Origin: Prostheceraeus crozeri
Lineage: Eukaryota; Platyhelminthes; Polycladida; Euryleptidae
Assembly (NCBI GenBank): GCA_907163375.1
Contig: CAJQUW010001131.1
Span: 1-64,000, forward strand
DNA: 64,000 nt
Reading direction: 5' to 3'
The position numbers were made by a program, and so were the translations under genes. Shown in pieces: positions 1 through 13,524 of the stretch; position 1 is the stretch's first letter; each line of letters begins with the position of its first letter. The notes under the pieces are model-generated. The model was not told where the DNA came from and ran no database searches. It saw only the letters and a program-made list of their open reading frames with translations.

Positions 1-3000
1 ATTTGCAAGATTTCGATAATATCTATTATATTTCCATGTTGTGACATTATGCTGATGATGTTCTAATCCATAGCGCCAATACGCATGACAATGTTGAGTG
101 CAAATGATTAACTACTCGGCATGATTTGTAAATTTTATTACCCACTCTATGTTTTTTACAGCTACTTACATGACGATGTTAGTTGTATAATAGACACTCA
201 TTATAGACGGATTTGACATCCTTGCTTTACAAGTTGATATTCAGAAATCAATGCTTGCCAATTTCAAAAAAATGACATGTAATGGACGAAGTTATCGACT
301 TGTAGTTGTTAGTTTTATAAGTTATTGTATCTAAATTATTAATTTCATGTTATTAACTACACTCTCATGTTTATTTCTGCAAGAAATCTATCATATTACT
401 CATATTGATTGTCAAATGACTTGATGAACGTGGCAATTCTGATTGGCATGATTTCATAGACATATCAATGCCACAACTTTAACATATGGCTCTCAGATGT
501 TGTTTGTATATATATTGATGATGCATCTAATGCAAATATTTCCTGGAATGCGAGGAAGGAGATCTTCGGTTTGCTAATTTAGCATTATTTTGTGCTGTTG
601 ATGAAAGATTTGCGCTTTATTTCCTAGTAATACACACTCGGAGTCACTGACGCACGTGATGCTTGTGTCTGAATCAAAACCAAGCCATTTTCCTCCTATT
701 CTACCGATGAGTAAGTAACAACGTCGTCATCATGGCAATGTGAAGTAGATGCTCCCAACCAATATGTTAGACACCTTCATCGATGTGACGTCATGCATAA
801 TAGCTGTCACGTTGCGTTATTAAAGAAGAAATGCGCCGACAGGAGGGTTGATGATTCACGACACAGTTGCATGATATTGTCGACGAATCTTTCTGACCTA
901 CGTCTGAAGTGGTGTATCTGGTAAGTTGGTTACAGTAGATTGATTCAACTTACAATTTCAACTTGACTCAACTAGCCAGGATATTCAGTAAATTTGATGC
1001 ACTTGATGTTAAACAGAAGATGTTTCTAAAACCCAATATATCAAAAACACAGACAGTAGATATTACAGTCTTTGACGACAAAATTTTGATCTCGCAGCTG
1101 TTGCATAGGCACAGTCGCTAATGCTAATTGCTTCATAAATAGTTTTGAAAGAAGTCATTTGAAATTAATGAAACACAATGTTGGTTTTTTTTGTTGAATG
1201 GACGTAGGCTAAATATTTTGAAATCGCTGGTTGATAGGAAATACGATAACTGTGCTTATGACATCTCTGAAATGAATTTCTTGAGGGACTCAGAAATTCT
1301 CAGACAAAAAATTTGAAGCATGAGCAAATCAAGACACATTTTGTTGCGTGTTTCTTGCTAATTTGAGCAATTTAGGGTATCATGTAGTTGATATATAGTA
1401 GGCATTGCAAGAGACACAGAAGAATATTGTATTGATATACAATAGCCGGAGAACAAAAGGGAGCCGGTGTAATAGACAATGACGAAAATGACTTGTATGT
1501 CTGACAATTTAGTGCCAACTCAGTGATGTTTAACTACATAGTTCTCCAGTTTTCTCTATGACAAGGCCTAGTCTATGAGTTGGCTAACCACTCATTCATT
1601 TCATGGTCGATTTAATGTAAAGCATATGAGGCAATCAAACAGACTTGTAGTCAGTTAAATTCTTAGAAATGAATTCCTTGAAATTTGAGTTTAGGAATAA
1701 AAATATAGAATGTATGGCATACTGTTCTGCGTCATATTAGTTAACATCTGATCGGAAAATAGATCAATTTTGCACAGTTTGAATCTCCCCAGTTTGCCGG
1801 TGTACGATACCGTCGCATATGTATTGCAGAATTGCTTCTTCCAACCAGTTGCATTTGAATAATGTGTGAGTTGTAGCCTAAATGAATAACGAATTGAATA
1901 TACCCACTTAAGAGAAGTGATGACATACGACGACTTACAAGTCGAAGGATTCAGTATTTTCAAGGTGATATTATGTTGTATACGGTGTAGGAGGCCTATA
2001 GGCCTATGAATATTTCAAGCTAGTAAGTGGTTATACGTATATCTCAATTAATGAAAATCTATTCGATTTTTAATTACCAACTCAGTTTTTTTGACACTAA
2101 GTGACGTGGCAACCGCTCAGCTATAGAATAACTATTTCGAGGAATTAGTCCGATGAAATAACATGATAATGTAGTCTTTGATGTTTGTTCCCATTTTTGC
2201 GTTGGAACAACTGGTCTATATGGCACGGATATGTGCACCGAAAGAAGAATACAACAATTTAGAATCGAATCATTACTCCAACTTTTACAATCGAGAAGTC
2301 TCAATAGTGGCTTCTCCCTAATGTTTGACTACCACTGACTTTTAGCGATATTTGTCTGTATCATTCATAGTAGTAATTTAGATATCAATCATAAAATGGA
2401 AACAATAAACACAATCGATTTTTCTTTTTAGGGAAACCTTATTGTGAAAACCTGAAGCTTTTCCTATGACTTCATTTTAGTTGAGTTTTAGTAGCCTATT
2501 TAAGAAAAAGGAATGGCAGCTGACGAAAGGTGGTGCATTATGGGAGTTAGTACTTTCATTTTAAGAAAATAAGCGGTTCTGCAGCCTAATTCAATCAGCT
2601 AATACAAAGTTGATTTTGTATTACCAACTCATGACCTGATTTGATGATGACTGATCAGACACCAAATGACGTATTATTCGCACGCAATGTTGCGTGTAAA
2701 TAATCGGATAACTGAGGCCCAGTTATTCCCCCGTGAAAGTGTGTACCAACAGCCGAAACTATGCAGTGAGGTTATTTAAACGAGACAATTCGTCGAAATA
2801 CGAATTATTTTGAACGGTTAAATTTTTGTATGACATCATGATTACTGCCAAATATTCTACAAAATATTTTTTAGCAATGATCGCTAGAAGCACCTACTTC
2901 TTAGAAGTGGATATCTGTTGAACAAGTTACCCATGATTTATTCACAGTAAGCTATCTTATTCATATAGTACAGCTTGCCCTAATCGAATTCACCGGAAAT

Positions 3001-3900
3001 TTCAGAGTTATGTATTTTGCACATCATTATCTGCTGAATCTGTCTCTTTAGCAATTATACAGCTTTCAATTTTCAATAAAATCGGTATGTTTGAGAACAT
3101 TTTTTTGGCATATCAGAAGATACAAATTGATGATCTTATATAATCTCTGTGAGTAGTCATGTTCAAAAATTTCAAGCGGGCATTGATTACCTTGCTTCGT
3201 AGTTCGGGGTGAATGCTTTTTGACATCAGGTAAAATAGAACGAAGATGGTGCGAAATCTATTTATCTGCTCAATGATGGGCACTACAACATGATGATTTA
3301 TGTCAGTGATTATTAATGTAGGTCTATACATATGTAATATGCACTTGTATCATAGGCTAGTGGGTATTAATGTAGGCCTACACATAGACAACGTAAATTT
3401 CCACAACACACCAAAAAAAATTACAGACTTACATATCTAGTTGACTTCATCATAATTTATTGTACTATATCGATCGTCAAGTTAATCGTCCACCTATCAT
3501 AGCGAATCTAACACCTACTTGTAATGACGTTGTTCGCTATTGCTTGTTATTTTATTTTTTTATCTAAGCTTATAGCCGAAGCTTAATAATCAACTTATTA
3601 TCAATTTAGAAAAGGTCTTCCTTCAACCAAAAAATATACTATATGAACTGCAAGTTTACAAAATAACCACCATGCATCTTATTTTGTGTACAGTATACAT
3701 TCATAGAATAAAGCATGCGTGTGTGCTAGGATGAAACAAAGATCTCTCATAAAGCAGAAAAATAGCAAGTGAAAAATATGAAGCCTTAAAATACTATTTT
3801 AAATTCTTCATTATAAGTGCCTACAAATCATCAAAATGTAAAGTTAACTTCATTCGCTAATCTAAATGGATCGTTTCCTACAATCTGATGCAATACATAA
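1..3900. other. no supported feature
   Basis: AT-rich, non-repetitive sequence. Open frames are all under about 90 codons, carry no recognisable domain, and show no convincing chain of exons. I see no long inverted or direct repeat. It is probably intergenic or intronic, but undetected short exons cannot be excluded. Confidence 0.5.
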
Positions 3901-3908
3901 GTTTCTTT

Positions 3909-4459
3909 GGTACTTATGGGTTATCTCTCCCAAACATCTAGAATCTGCAAGAATCGTCACCAAACTTCGAATACACGTACTTAAGCATATTTTCTACCTA
4001 CATGCAAAATTCTATGCAGATCGGCAAGTAAATCTTGCATTAGAGACGATACGTAAAGTGTAGCGATGTAAACAGCTTGTTCTTTCTTGGTCTGTTCGAC
4101 GCATCTTTGCTACTCGTGTATGCATTGTTTCTCGCACTCTCTTTCTTCGTCTCATTCACACTGCCATTTGAGGGATGTTGTGCGGTCATCATCGCTTCAC
4201 GAGTTGTAGAGAAATGACTTTTTTTGACCTCATGAGCCTTCTGCTCAGAGTTGAGGTCACTGACAACTCAGATGAAGCTGCCGGCATCGCTGCACTTCAA
4301 GTCATCGCTTCTAATTCAAAAAGAACATATCCTATTTACCAAAATTTGGTATGTGGCTAGAGATATCCTCCACCTACGTGTGTTTAAAGTTTTGTGACGA
4401 TTGATTTTTCTCCGGCTTTTGGACAGAATTGAAAATGTTGGGGATAACCCATAAGTACC
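3909..4459. mobile_element. MITE-like element with 17-bp terminal inverted repeats
   Basis: The 17 bases ggtacttatgggttatc at 3909-3925 recur as a perfect reverse complement at 4443-4459, bounding about 550 bp. No transposase motif is visible inside and the two short open frames are not recognisable. Size and perfect short ends fit a non-autonomous DNA transposon. No target-site duplication was identified, so the superfamily is not assigned. Confidence 0.5.
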
Positions 4460-7400
4460 GTTTTTTATTTGACATATAGACTGTTCGGCATGATTGTGAC
4501 ATGAGTCTCATTCGCCTGACGATGACTGTCTGTGCCGTTCGAAAGGTCTCGCTAAATAGACATTTTTACCGAAATATCACGGTTTTCGGCTTCCGTCAAA
4601 TAGAAAATAATCAATCAAGCCGATTATTTGTCGAAAAATGGAAGTATTTATTTCTAATCCTGGCACTCGTTGAATGAAGAATGCAAGTGTTAATTTCAGG
4701 TTAGATGGGAGTGAGACCGCAACTAGTCAACCAACTGAAGTAAGGTGAGTGTACATGTATAGCACCATTAGCAACAACAATATGTTTAGGATAAAATTAT
4801 ACACTGTTGAATGTAGGATTGAAAAATTATTACGCCGCCGCACTAGTTAAGTGTTTCTTAACAATGGAGAAACGTTGGTTTATTTCATATAGCTTTATAA
4901 TATAAATTTCGTTGGAAGACCTTTTGTGAATTGATACAGTCAATAATATTCTAACCGATAAAATCAAATCTATCGTTTGCTTAATTCAGTGTCCGATGTC
5001 CCAAATGCTTTAACTTGCTTCTGAATGTTCCGTGTTGCTTTCCATTTTTCTGTTGTGAATATAGTTTATTTTCAGAGCGATTTGCCGAAGCCGAGGAACT
5101 ATTGTGTTAATTGCTCAATATATTCAAATGCAATTAATACAAAGTATCTGCAGCTTAAGGCAGGAGCATCATTCATCATCTGAATGTTTCGTGTTGATTT
5201 CCTTTTTTCTGTTGTGAATATAGTTTTATTTTTCAGCGATTTGCCGGAAGCCGAGGAACTATTGTGTTAATTGCTCAATATATTCAAATGCAATTAATAC
5301 ATAGCATCTGCAGCTTAAGGCAGGATCATCATTCATCATTTTTCCTTATTTTCATCAGACCTGTCACTAACTAAACAATCAATATTTTAGTGATCATTTA
5401 GTCAATTGAAATCTAAAACTGATCAATGAATGTATGCACAACTGGTTATCAACAAGAAGATGAAGTATTTATAGATTCCAGACAAAGAGTACAATATGTT
5501 CAGTGGGCAAAAGTTGGCAAATGCATTAATATAGGAAAACAATCATATAACATCCACATCAATGTGTACATAATGTGTAATAAATGAGTGGTTTACGGTC
5601 GTACCTTAACAATCAATTAATTTCTATGCCAAATCAACTCTGACATTCTAACCATAGAAAATGGAACTTCATCTATGTTGTTTGTCTTCCAACCGTCTAC
5701 GGATAACTATGTGGTTTTTCGCTGATTCATAGCTTTGACATAGCTATTCAGTCCCCTCCATTCAATAATGCAATGGTCTTCTGTTATCAATTGAGATATC
5801 AAATAAAACTGCTTATAAGAGCTGGCGAAAAAGTAATATCATAGATGTCCCCACAAATCATGCTTTGATTGCATACTTAACTTATATGCTTACTTTGATC
5901 GTATCTTTTGCTTTTCATGATCTATATGTAGATACATAGCAAGATTGGGTTAGGCCCCTAATTCTGAAGTATCAATTTATATTCAGAATCGATTCGGAAA
6001 TGAATCCATGTAAGTACTCTGTGTTCATGTTATTACACGAGTTTACACTTTGCGTGCATAATGCGCAGAAAATTTCCCCGTATCATTTTTTCGGTTACTG
6101 TCATAAGTTTATTTATTGCTTAGCATGAACCATACTTACTTATTTTCAGATATGAATCCAACAATCCTCTCTACCCGCGATGATGCGAAATTTGAAAAGG
6201 TCAAGTTAAGAAGGATGAGAGTAAGAACACTAATACTACATGACATCTGCTTATCATAAATTTATTTCACTCGTGTCCACGAGCGCTGATACAGTTTATA
6301 ACAATATATTTGACGCTAAATTCAGGGATGCTGAGTTGTGCTAACTACTACGGAAAATCGAAAATATTCTTACTGTCCACTGCAAGAAGATAAAGAGGAC
6401 ATATTGAACCTACGTAGACGATATGTGAATGTGTCGGTGGAGTTTCGAGTAATCTGTGGAACTAATCACTTCATGTGATGGAATATCCTGCAAGCTGCAA
6501 AGAGAAACAAAAGTTAATCTACACTGTAATTAGGGCCTATTAAAACAATTCGCGAATGTCAGATTGAACGTTGCTTGACACAGTTTTGTGTTCGACATAA
6601 GTCACTAGACATAGCGTACTGGTATGATAAATCTTAGAATTTCATGCGGAAGATTTTAGAAAATCATATGTACTATCGAGGTTATACGCAATAACGAGGT
6701 TGTATTATACGTTATAATGATGTTATAATACGTTATGCCTTGAACTTGAGAGATTACTCTTGTCACATCAGTCGTATTTTTTCATTCGCATCAAGAGATC
6801 CATTGTCCTCGTTGCCGCTGCTATCGTCAAAAATCCTTGCCTTAACGACGTCTGCTTCTACTAGACTCTTGATCCCTTTATTCACTTAGTTTTGCTTAAA
6901 CATCCACATCAGAGTCTATACGTATGGGTTTCATGATTTCATTTGTGCAATGCTTCATGATTGACGGCATCTACCTTAACAACCACTAAGTTCATACTTC
7001 TTGAGCAAGTCCAAACATTTGCTGCTGCCTCAGAAACATTGTGTTGCTGAAATTCTGAGCAAATTGCGCGCTTGTCTTGAGTGCCATGCCTTACTTACTC
7101 GAAACCCTAGATAACGAGACTAGAAAAAAAAAGACCATATTATATTTTGCGTATGGACACGACAATGACCCCAAACGACGTTTACTTACGCAGAAATTTC
7201 AGGACAGTATTGTCTGGTATTTCATTGTCTACGTTTGATGTCCTTTGAGTAAGAGTAAATATATACCCATACAATGCTGTCTTTAATTCCTACAAAAGAG
7301 TATAACGTACGGAGACCTTCTGCCCGTGCAGACATGTCTTCGAGTAAGACATGGTACGTAAGACAAGCGGCGTAGCAACTTGTTCAATGTATGGGCTACA

Positions 7401-7580
7401 TGTGAGACTAAGTTCAAATCTCCTAAATCGTTGCTGCTTCCGGAATATTAGTCCATGATGAATTATAAATCATTCCCTCATTTCATTTTTCATCATTTTT
7501 CATGTATGTTTACAGTCAGGTTTGTATCTTTCCAACATTTTGATAAATATAATACAGTGCATTCCATATACATGCGATCA
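4460..7580. other. no supported gene; contains only a local duplication
   Basis: Apart from the tandem duplication at 5021-5339 I see no coding motif, element end or array. A short AT-rich palindromic stretch near 6690-6735 could form a hairpin but is too small to interpret. Confidence 0.4.
5021..5339. repeat. tandem duplication, two copies of about 159 bp
   Basis: The segment starting ctgaatgttccgtgttg at 5021 repeats at 5180 as ctgaatgtttcgtgttg. Both copies end in gcagcttaaggcagg followed by a run rich in catcat. They differ by scattered substitutions and single-base indels, so the duplication is not brand new. No coding sense is apparent. Confidence 0.85.
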
Positions 7581-7584
7581 TGAA

Positions 7585-7720
7585 ATAGCATATATTTTTT
7601 CTTTTAGCCGAAACTTTATTTGTCACTAAAATTATAGACTGGTCGACGTGGTTTCAGCACTCAGTGCTTTGTCAATACCTAACCAAAACTATGTTTGCAT
7701 CTTAATTATATCTTATCGTG
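7585..7720 (-). mobile_element. Penelope-like element 3' terminal remnant
   Basis: The segment carries a hammerhead-like motif (7641-7679, minus strand) with the same unusual core as the intact Penelope-like element at 19.5-23.2 kb. An actttatt stretch beside it echoes that element's tail. No reverse transcriptase or GIY-YIG sequence is attached. Boundaries are approximate and the family is inferred from the ribozyme-like motif only. Confidence 0.4.
7641..7679 (-). ncRNA. hammerhead-like ribozyme motif, C3U/G8A core
   Basis: Read on the minus strand: UUGACAA in place of CUGANGA, then a 5-bp stem II (AGCAC/GUGCU, loop UGA), then GAAAC, a 3-nt loop, and GUC at the expected cleavage position. 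Stem I is short, with a mismatch next to the core. Positions 3 and 8 are both changed (C to U, G to A) in a way that would keep their pairing. Activity is unknown. Confidence 0.45.
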
Positions 7721-8239
7721 TTATGATTCAATTCCCTGCGCTCATGATTAAATTCTTACTCTTCAACATCTTATTTGCTTGTTATTATGTCCTTGTATCT
7801 AATGTTTCTAATTAGTTTTCAGTCAATTTTGCCAAAATTCAGAGCTAGAAGTGATTATGGTGAAGTGTTTGCTATATTGCTCATCATTTTCACGAAATAT
7901 TTGAATTATTTGGCACAATCATCTGAATTGGCTACAGCATCAGGAGTTCCAAAACATTCCTGTAAGACAAGAATCGGATTACGAATTGGAGAAATTGAGA
8001 TATTTTTAAAGTGCACGTCTATGGGTTTACTTTGCAGATGATGAAGCACTGCGCTCATGATTCAATTCGCGACCACCAACATCCAAATGCTTGCTGCAGA
8101 GGACAACTGTTTCCCGTAGAAGATTTTATGAGTTCGAAGTAGGTCAGCGGTATGACAAGGTAAGGGGACACTGAAATTCGAGTGAATTTAAGCCTACTGA
8201 CACACTCGATATCATTCATCAAGTATGTTCCTGATTTTT
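7721..8239. other. no supported feature
   Basis: An open frame at 7775-8041 (88 codons, hydrophobic at its start) has no ATG-anchored family resemblance that I recognise and no splice-site context. I see no repeat structure. Confidence 0.4.
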
Positions 8240-8646
8240 CAGTGATAACAGACTCGTTTTATTCTTGCATTGTTGCTCATCGGTATGTATTCGCACGGTT
8301 AATTCAACTTCTACTTGATAAGGAAAATGCATGAACAGATTGTTTCCGGAAATGCTGTTTTTGTCTATTCATGGAGTTTTCAAGGAGCTTATGAATTGGA
8401 AATACTTATGAAGCAATACTACATGAACACTAAATATTAAAAAATTTTTGAATTTATTATTGTTGAAATGCTTCGCACATGTGTCAAAGTCGTGCTCATT
8501 CTTGATAACTCAATTAACAGGTAAAGACAGCATATTTCATAAATGGAATAACTGTTAATATGTTTTCATACTCATGCAGCAGTTAAATCTAGCCGGACAC
8601 ATCAAAGAGTAACAATGTAAGAATAGAACGAGTCTGATATTACCGC
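8240..8646. mobile_element. short inverted-repeat (MITE-like) element
   Basis: About 39 bp at 8240-8278 (starting cagtgataacagactcg) recur inverted at 8607-8646 with a few mismatches, enclosing about 330 bp without coding motifs. This fits a non-autonomous transposon or foldback element. No target duplication was recognised. Confidence 0.5.
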
Positions 8647-8649
8647 ACT

Positions 8650-9105
8650 ATTAGAACTACGCTTCCGATGAATGCCCTCAATCGAGTTCGAAATTTAATG
8701 TAATCACGCTTCTTCACTCTCGATTGAGTGCGGAAAGTGAAAATCGCGTTTGATCGCATTACATTTAATACATTAAGTCGACCAATGTTTGCTAATGGGA
8801 GGCTACGGTGAGATTTGGTTGACCAATATAAGCTATCGGCGGCAGCTAAAGGTTACGTTGGCTTAAAGAGGCAATAAAGTGGGATTAAATTGGCGTTTGT
8901 TGGCATAAAAGGCTTCAGGATGGCTAGAGCGGCGCTTGGATGGCCATCGCGCGAAAATATGTTGGATTACGTTGGTTCAAGACCGGTTCTAGGTTGGATT
9001 GCCTTCATAGAACCAATGTAGGCCCGCTGTATCATTTCCAACTTTTGACCATTGTAAATGGCCAACAAAGGTCCAACGTAGTACCAACGTATCTGTGTTA
9101 CTTGG
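8650..9105. other. unassigned flank of the satellite, rich in GTTGG/CCAAC
   Basis: No gene is seen. From about 8870 to 9105 the sequence has many gttgg and ccaac words on both strands (for example acgttggtt near 8970 and taccaacgt near 9080), so it could fold back on itself. It is not part of the 135-bp array but abuts it directly. Confidence 0.35.
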
Positions 9106-12100
9106 GCGGGCCCTAAAAAGACCCTCGGACCAGGCTCCAGAAGGGCCACCCAACGTCCATCGGACCACCCTCATATCAACAGACATCTATGCACAATCGA
9201 ACTAGGCAAAATATGAGGCCAAATACTCAAATTGAAGGGACCAGGGCCTACAGATACTTGCGGACCAGGCTCTAGAAGGGCCACTCAGCGTCCATCGGAC
9301 CACCCTCATATCAACAGACATCTATGCACAATCGAACTAGGCAAAATATGAGACCAAATCCTCAAATTGAAGGACCGGGCCTAGAGAGACCTACGGACCA
9401 GGCTCTTGAAGGGCCACCCAACGTCCATCGGACCACCCTCATATCAACAGACATCTATGCACAATCGAACTAGGCAAAATATGAGGCCAAATACTCAAAT
9501 TGAAGGGACCAGGGCCTACAGATACTTGCGGACCAGGCTCTAGAAGGGCCACTCAGCGTCCATCGGACCACCCTCATATCAACAGACATCTATGCACAAT
9601 CGAACTAGGCAAAATATGAGACCAAATACTCAAATTGAAGGGACCGGGGCCTAGAGAGACCTACGGACCAGGCTCTTGAAGGGCCACCCAACGTTCATCG
9701 GACCACCCTCATATCAACAGACATCTATGCACAAAAAAAAAGAAACCATCAAATTAGTCAGAATATGAGGTCAAATACTCAAATTGAAGGGACCAGGGCC
9801 TACAGATACTTGCGGACCAGGCTCTAGAAGGGCCACTCAGCGTCCATCGGACCACCCTGATATCAACAGACATCTATGCACAATCGAACTAGGCAAAATA
9901 TGAGGCCAAATACTCAAATTGAAGGGACCGGGGCCTAGAGAGACCTACGGACCAGGCTCTTGAAGGGCCACCCAACGTTCATCGGACCACCCTCATATCA
10001 ACAAATATCTATGCACAATCAAATTAGTCAGAATATGAGGTCAAATACTCAAATTGAAGGGACCAGGGCCTACAGATACTTACGGACCAGGCTCTAGAAG
10101 GGCAAATCAACGTCCATCGGACCACCTTCATATCAACAGACATCTATGCACAATTGAATTCAGCAAAATATGAGACCAAATACCCAAATTGAAGGGACCG
10201 GGGCCTAGAGAGATCTACGGACCAGCACTAGAAGGGCCACTCAGCGTCCATCGGACCACCTTCATATCAACAGACATCTATGCACAATTGAGTTCAGCAA
10301 AATATGAGACCAAATACCCAAATTGAAGGGACCGGGGCCTAGAGAGACCTACGGACCAGGCTCTTGAAGGGCCACCCAACGTCCATCGGACCACCCTCAT
10401 ATCAACAGACATCTATGCACAATCGAACTAGGCAAAATATGAGGCCAAATACTCAAATTGAAGGGACCAGGGCCTACAGATACTTACGGACCAGGCACTC
10501 GAAGGGCCACTCAACGTCCATCGGACCACCCTCATATCAACAGACATCTATGCACAATCGAACTAGGCAAAATATGAGGCCAAATACTCAAATTGAAGGG
10601 ACCGGGGCCTAGAGAGACCTACGGACCAGGCTCTTGAAGGGCCACCCAACGTTCATCGGACCACCCTCATATCAACAAACATCTATGCACAATCAAATTA
10701 GTCAGAATATGAGGCCAAATACTCAAATTGAAGGGACCAGGGCCTACAGATACTTACGGACCAGGCTCTAGAAGGGCAAATCAACGTCCATCGGTCAACC
10801 TTCATATCAACAGACATCTATGCACAATTGAATTCAGCAAAATATGAGACCAAATACCCAAATTGAAGGGACCGGGGCCTAGAGAGATCTACGGACCAGC
10901 ACTAGAAGGGCCACTCAGCGTCCATCGGACCACCTTCATATCAACAGACATCTATGCACAATTGAGTTCAGCAAAATATGAGACCAAATACCCAAATTGA
11001 AGGGACCAGGGCCTAGAGAGACCTACGGACCAGGCTCTTGAAGGGCCACTCAACGTCCATCGGACCACCCTCATATCAACAGACATCTATGCACAATCGA
11101 ACTAGGCAAAATATGAGGCCAAATACTCAAATTGAAGGGACCAGGGCCTACAGATACTTACGGACCAGCACTCACAACACCGCATCGAAGGGCCACTCAA
11201 CGTCCCCTACATCGGACACCCTCATATCAACAGACATCTATGCACAATTGAACTAGGCAAAATATGAGGCCAAATACTCAAATTGAAGGGACCGGGGCCT
11301 AGAGAGACCTACGGACCAGGCTCTTGAAGGGCCACCCAACGTTCATCGGACCACCCTCATATCAACAAACATCTATGCACAATCAAATTAGTCAGAATAT
11401 GAGGTCAAATACTCAAATTGAAGGGACCAGGGCCTACAGATACTTACGGACCAGGCTCTAGAAGGGCAAATCAACGTCCATCGGACCACCTTCATATCAA
11501 CAGACATCTATGCACAATTGAATTCAGCAAAATATGAGACCAAATACCCAAATTGAAGGGACCGGGGCCTAGAGAGATCTACGGACCAGCACTAGAAGGG
11601 CCACTCAGCGTCCATCGGACCACCTTCATATCAACAGACATCTATGCACAATTGAGTTCAGCAAAATATGAGACCAAATACCCAAATTGAAGGGACCAGG
11701 GCCTAGAGAGACCTACGGACCAGGCTCTTGAAGGGCCACCCAACGTTCATCGGACCACCCTCATATCAACAGACATCTATGCACAATCGAACTAGGCAAA
11801 ATATGAGGCCAAATACTCAAATTGAAGGGACCAGGGCCTACAGATACTTACGGACCAGGCTCTAGAAGGGCCACTCAACGTCCATCGGACCACCCTCATA
11901 TCAACAGACATCTATGCACAATCGAACTAGGCAAAATATGAGGCCAAATACTCAAATTGAAGGGACCGGGGCCTAGAGAGACCTACGGACCAGGCTCTTG
12001 GAAGGGCCACCCCACGTTCACCGGGAACCACCCTCATATCAACAAACATCTATGCACAATCAAATTAGTCAGAGTATGAGGTCAAATACTCAAATTGAAG

Positions 12101-12424
12101 GGACCAGGGCCTACAGATACTTACGGACCAGGCTCTAGAAGGGCAAATCAACGTCCATCGGACCACCTTCATATCAACAGACATCTATGCACAATTGAAT
12201 TCAGCAAAATATGAGACCAAATACCCAAATTGAAGGGACCGGGGCCTAGAGAGACCTACGGACCAGGCTCTTGAAGGGCCACCCAACGTTCATCGGACCA
12301 CCCTCATATCAACAGACATCTATGCACAATCGAACTAGGCAAAATATGAGGCCAAATACTCAAATTGAAGGGACCGGGGCCTACAGAGACCCATGGACCA
12401 GGCACTCGAAGGGCCACTCAACGT
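9106..12424. repeat. 135-bp satellite array, about 24 monomers, with five-monomer higher-order unit
   Basis: The landmark cggacca recurs at 9126, 9261, 9394, 9529, 9664 and so on to 12395, with normal spacing 133-136 bp. The first third alternates two monomer types (cagatact...tctagaagg and agagacct...tcttgaagg). From 10083 a distinct monomer with gggcaaatcaacg recurs at about 10083, 10757, 11447 and 12124, that is every 674-690 bp or five monomers, each time in the same order of variants. One unit has a roughly 13-bp A-rich insertion (about 9730), another about 16 extra bases (about 11170). Because 135 is divisible by three, long accidental open frames run through it. I see no coding role. 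Confidence 0.95.
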
Positions 12425-12511
12425 ATTAATTTATTTCATTGATGATATCTATGTGCTCATGCAGTTCTTCCATTAACAACATCCCTATGCGATATCCATG
12501 ATGTTTTCTAA

Positions 12512-12722
12512 TACTGAGGCTGAGAGATGACTTTTTGAGGCTTAGAGATGACTTGCATGTGCATATTGAGGCTGGGAGACTATCTGCTACATTTGATTGA
12601 GGCTTAGAAACCCCCAAATGAGGCTGAGAAATGAGATAAATATAGAAAGTCGCCTCTATTGAGGCTTAGAGATGACTAATTGAGGCTTAGAGATGACATC
12701 GAGTGAGGCTGAGAGATAACAT
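12512..12722. repeat. irregular minisatellite, eight copies of a tgaggcttagagatgac word
   Basis: The word tgaggct(t/g)agagatgac or a close variant occurs about eight times between 12512 and 12722, with uneven spacers of a few to about 30 bp. It lies between the satellite and a (TA)n run. It shares no obvious sequence with the 135-bp monomer. Confidence 0.75.
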
Positions 12723-12726
12723 AAGT

Positions 12727-12752
12727 ATATATATATATATATATATATATAC
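12727..12752. repeat. (TA)n microsatellite
   Basis: Uninterrupted alternating TA immediately left of the Tc1/mariner remnant, whose TA target site may have seeded or landed in it. Confidence 0.85.
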
Positions 12753-13524
12753 ACTCTTTAGCAAAATTAATGTTACCTGCGGTATTATCACTTGTGAAAT
12801 TTAATTTGCCTTTCTTTTCCTGTCTTAAAATGTAATATTATGTCTGTTCTTTCGTTTTGCGATAACTAATGTATATATTTTGAAAATGTTTTAAGTCAAT
12901 AGGTAATCAGAATCGAATGATACCTCCACGAGCTGTGATCATTCATGCTCTTTATCAATGAGTCAACAATAGATTGTGGTATCAATTGCTATGTTGCCAG
13001 GAGCCAATGTTTCATCTCTTCTATTGTTTCTACGGGAGTGGAACGTCAATTGATTTTCCCACCGTTTAAATCCCACACATGCTCTATGGGATTCAAGTCA
13101 GGGCTGCCGGAAGGCCAGGGCAGTGATCGCATTGCACGTTGTTTCTTGAAGAATTTTACTGCACTCGCTGTGTGAGCTGGTGCACTATCATCCTAAAAGA
13201 TGAAATTACGCAAACGTCGATGTACAGTCCACATTGAAGCCTTTTGGCACCACAGACAAACAAGCTCTCTTGCAGACGATAATCTGCGAATTTCAGCCAG
13301 TCTGATTAGACGTCGGTTACTTCGAGATGTCATGATTTTTCCGTCCTGATCGAATACCATTTTCACATTTCTTAATAACAAATTCTCTTTGCCAACACGA
13401 GAGAGTCTATCTTGGCGTACACGTCTACGGTTTTTAAGCTGTTTTTCACTTTTGAGCAACTGCACATACCCTAAGAAAATCACTGTGTCTATAGTCTGTC
13501 GATTCACCATGACCATAAACTATG
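12753..13524 (-). mobile_element. Tc1/mariner transposon, internally deleted
   Basis: Read on the minus strand, 13516-13193 encodes a Tc1-type DNA-binding region (LIRLAEIRRLSSARELV then WTVHRRLRN). It is followed at once by the C-terminal catalytic part (DDSAPAHTA, LPWPSGSPDLNPIEHVWD), ending near 12945. The second aspartate and the glutamate of the DDE triad are present; the segment with the first aspartate is missing, so the copy cannot encode a working enzyme. The left end abuts a (TA)n run, as expected for a TA-targeting element. The right end meets the inverted junction of the Penelope element at about 13525. This is an old, deleted copy, unrelated in sequence to the Tc1 pair at 28 and 55 kb. 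Confidence 0.8.

Noticed and set aside
8967-9186. Small minus-strand frames at the left edge of the satellite
   Set aside because: They run from the satellite into GTTGG-rich sequence and have no family resemblance.
10364-11256. Open frames of 72-82 codons within the satellite
   Set aside because: The 135-bp monomer is divisible by three, so any stop-free frame runs on through many copies. The peptides simply repeat the satellite.
9106-12424. CRISPR-like array
   Set aside because: Units are contiguous 135-bp monomers without unique spacers, in an animal genome.
13193-13516. A standalone 107-codon basic protein
   Set aside because: It is the DNA-binding half of the internally deleted Tc1/mariner remnant; its catalytic end continues at 12945-13192.
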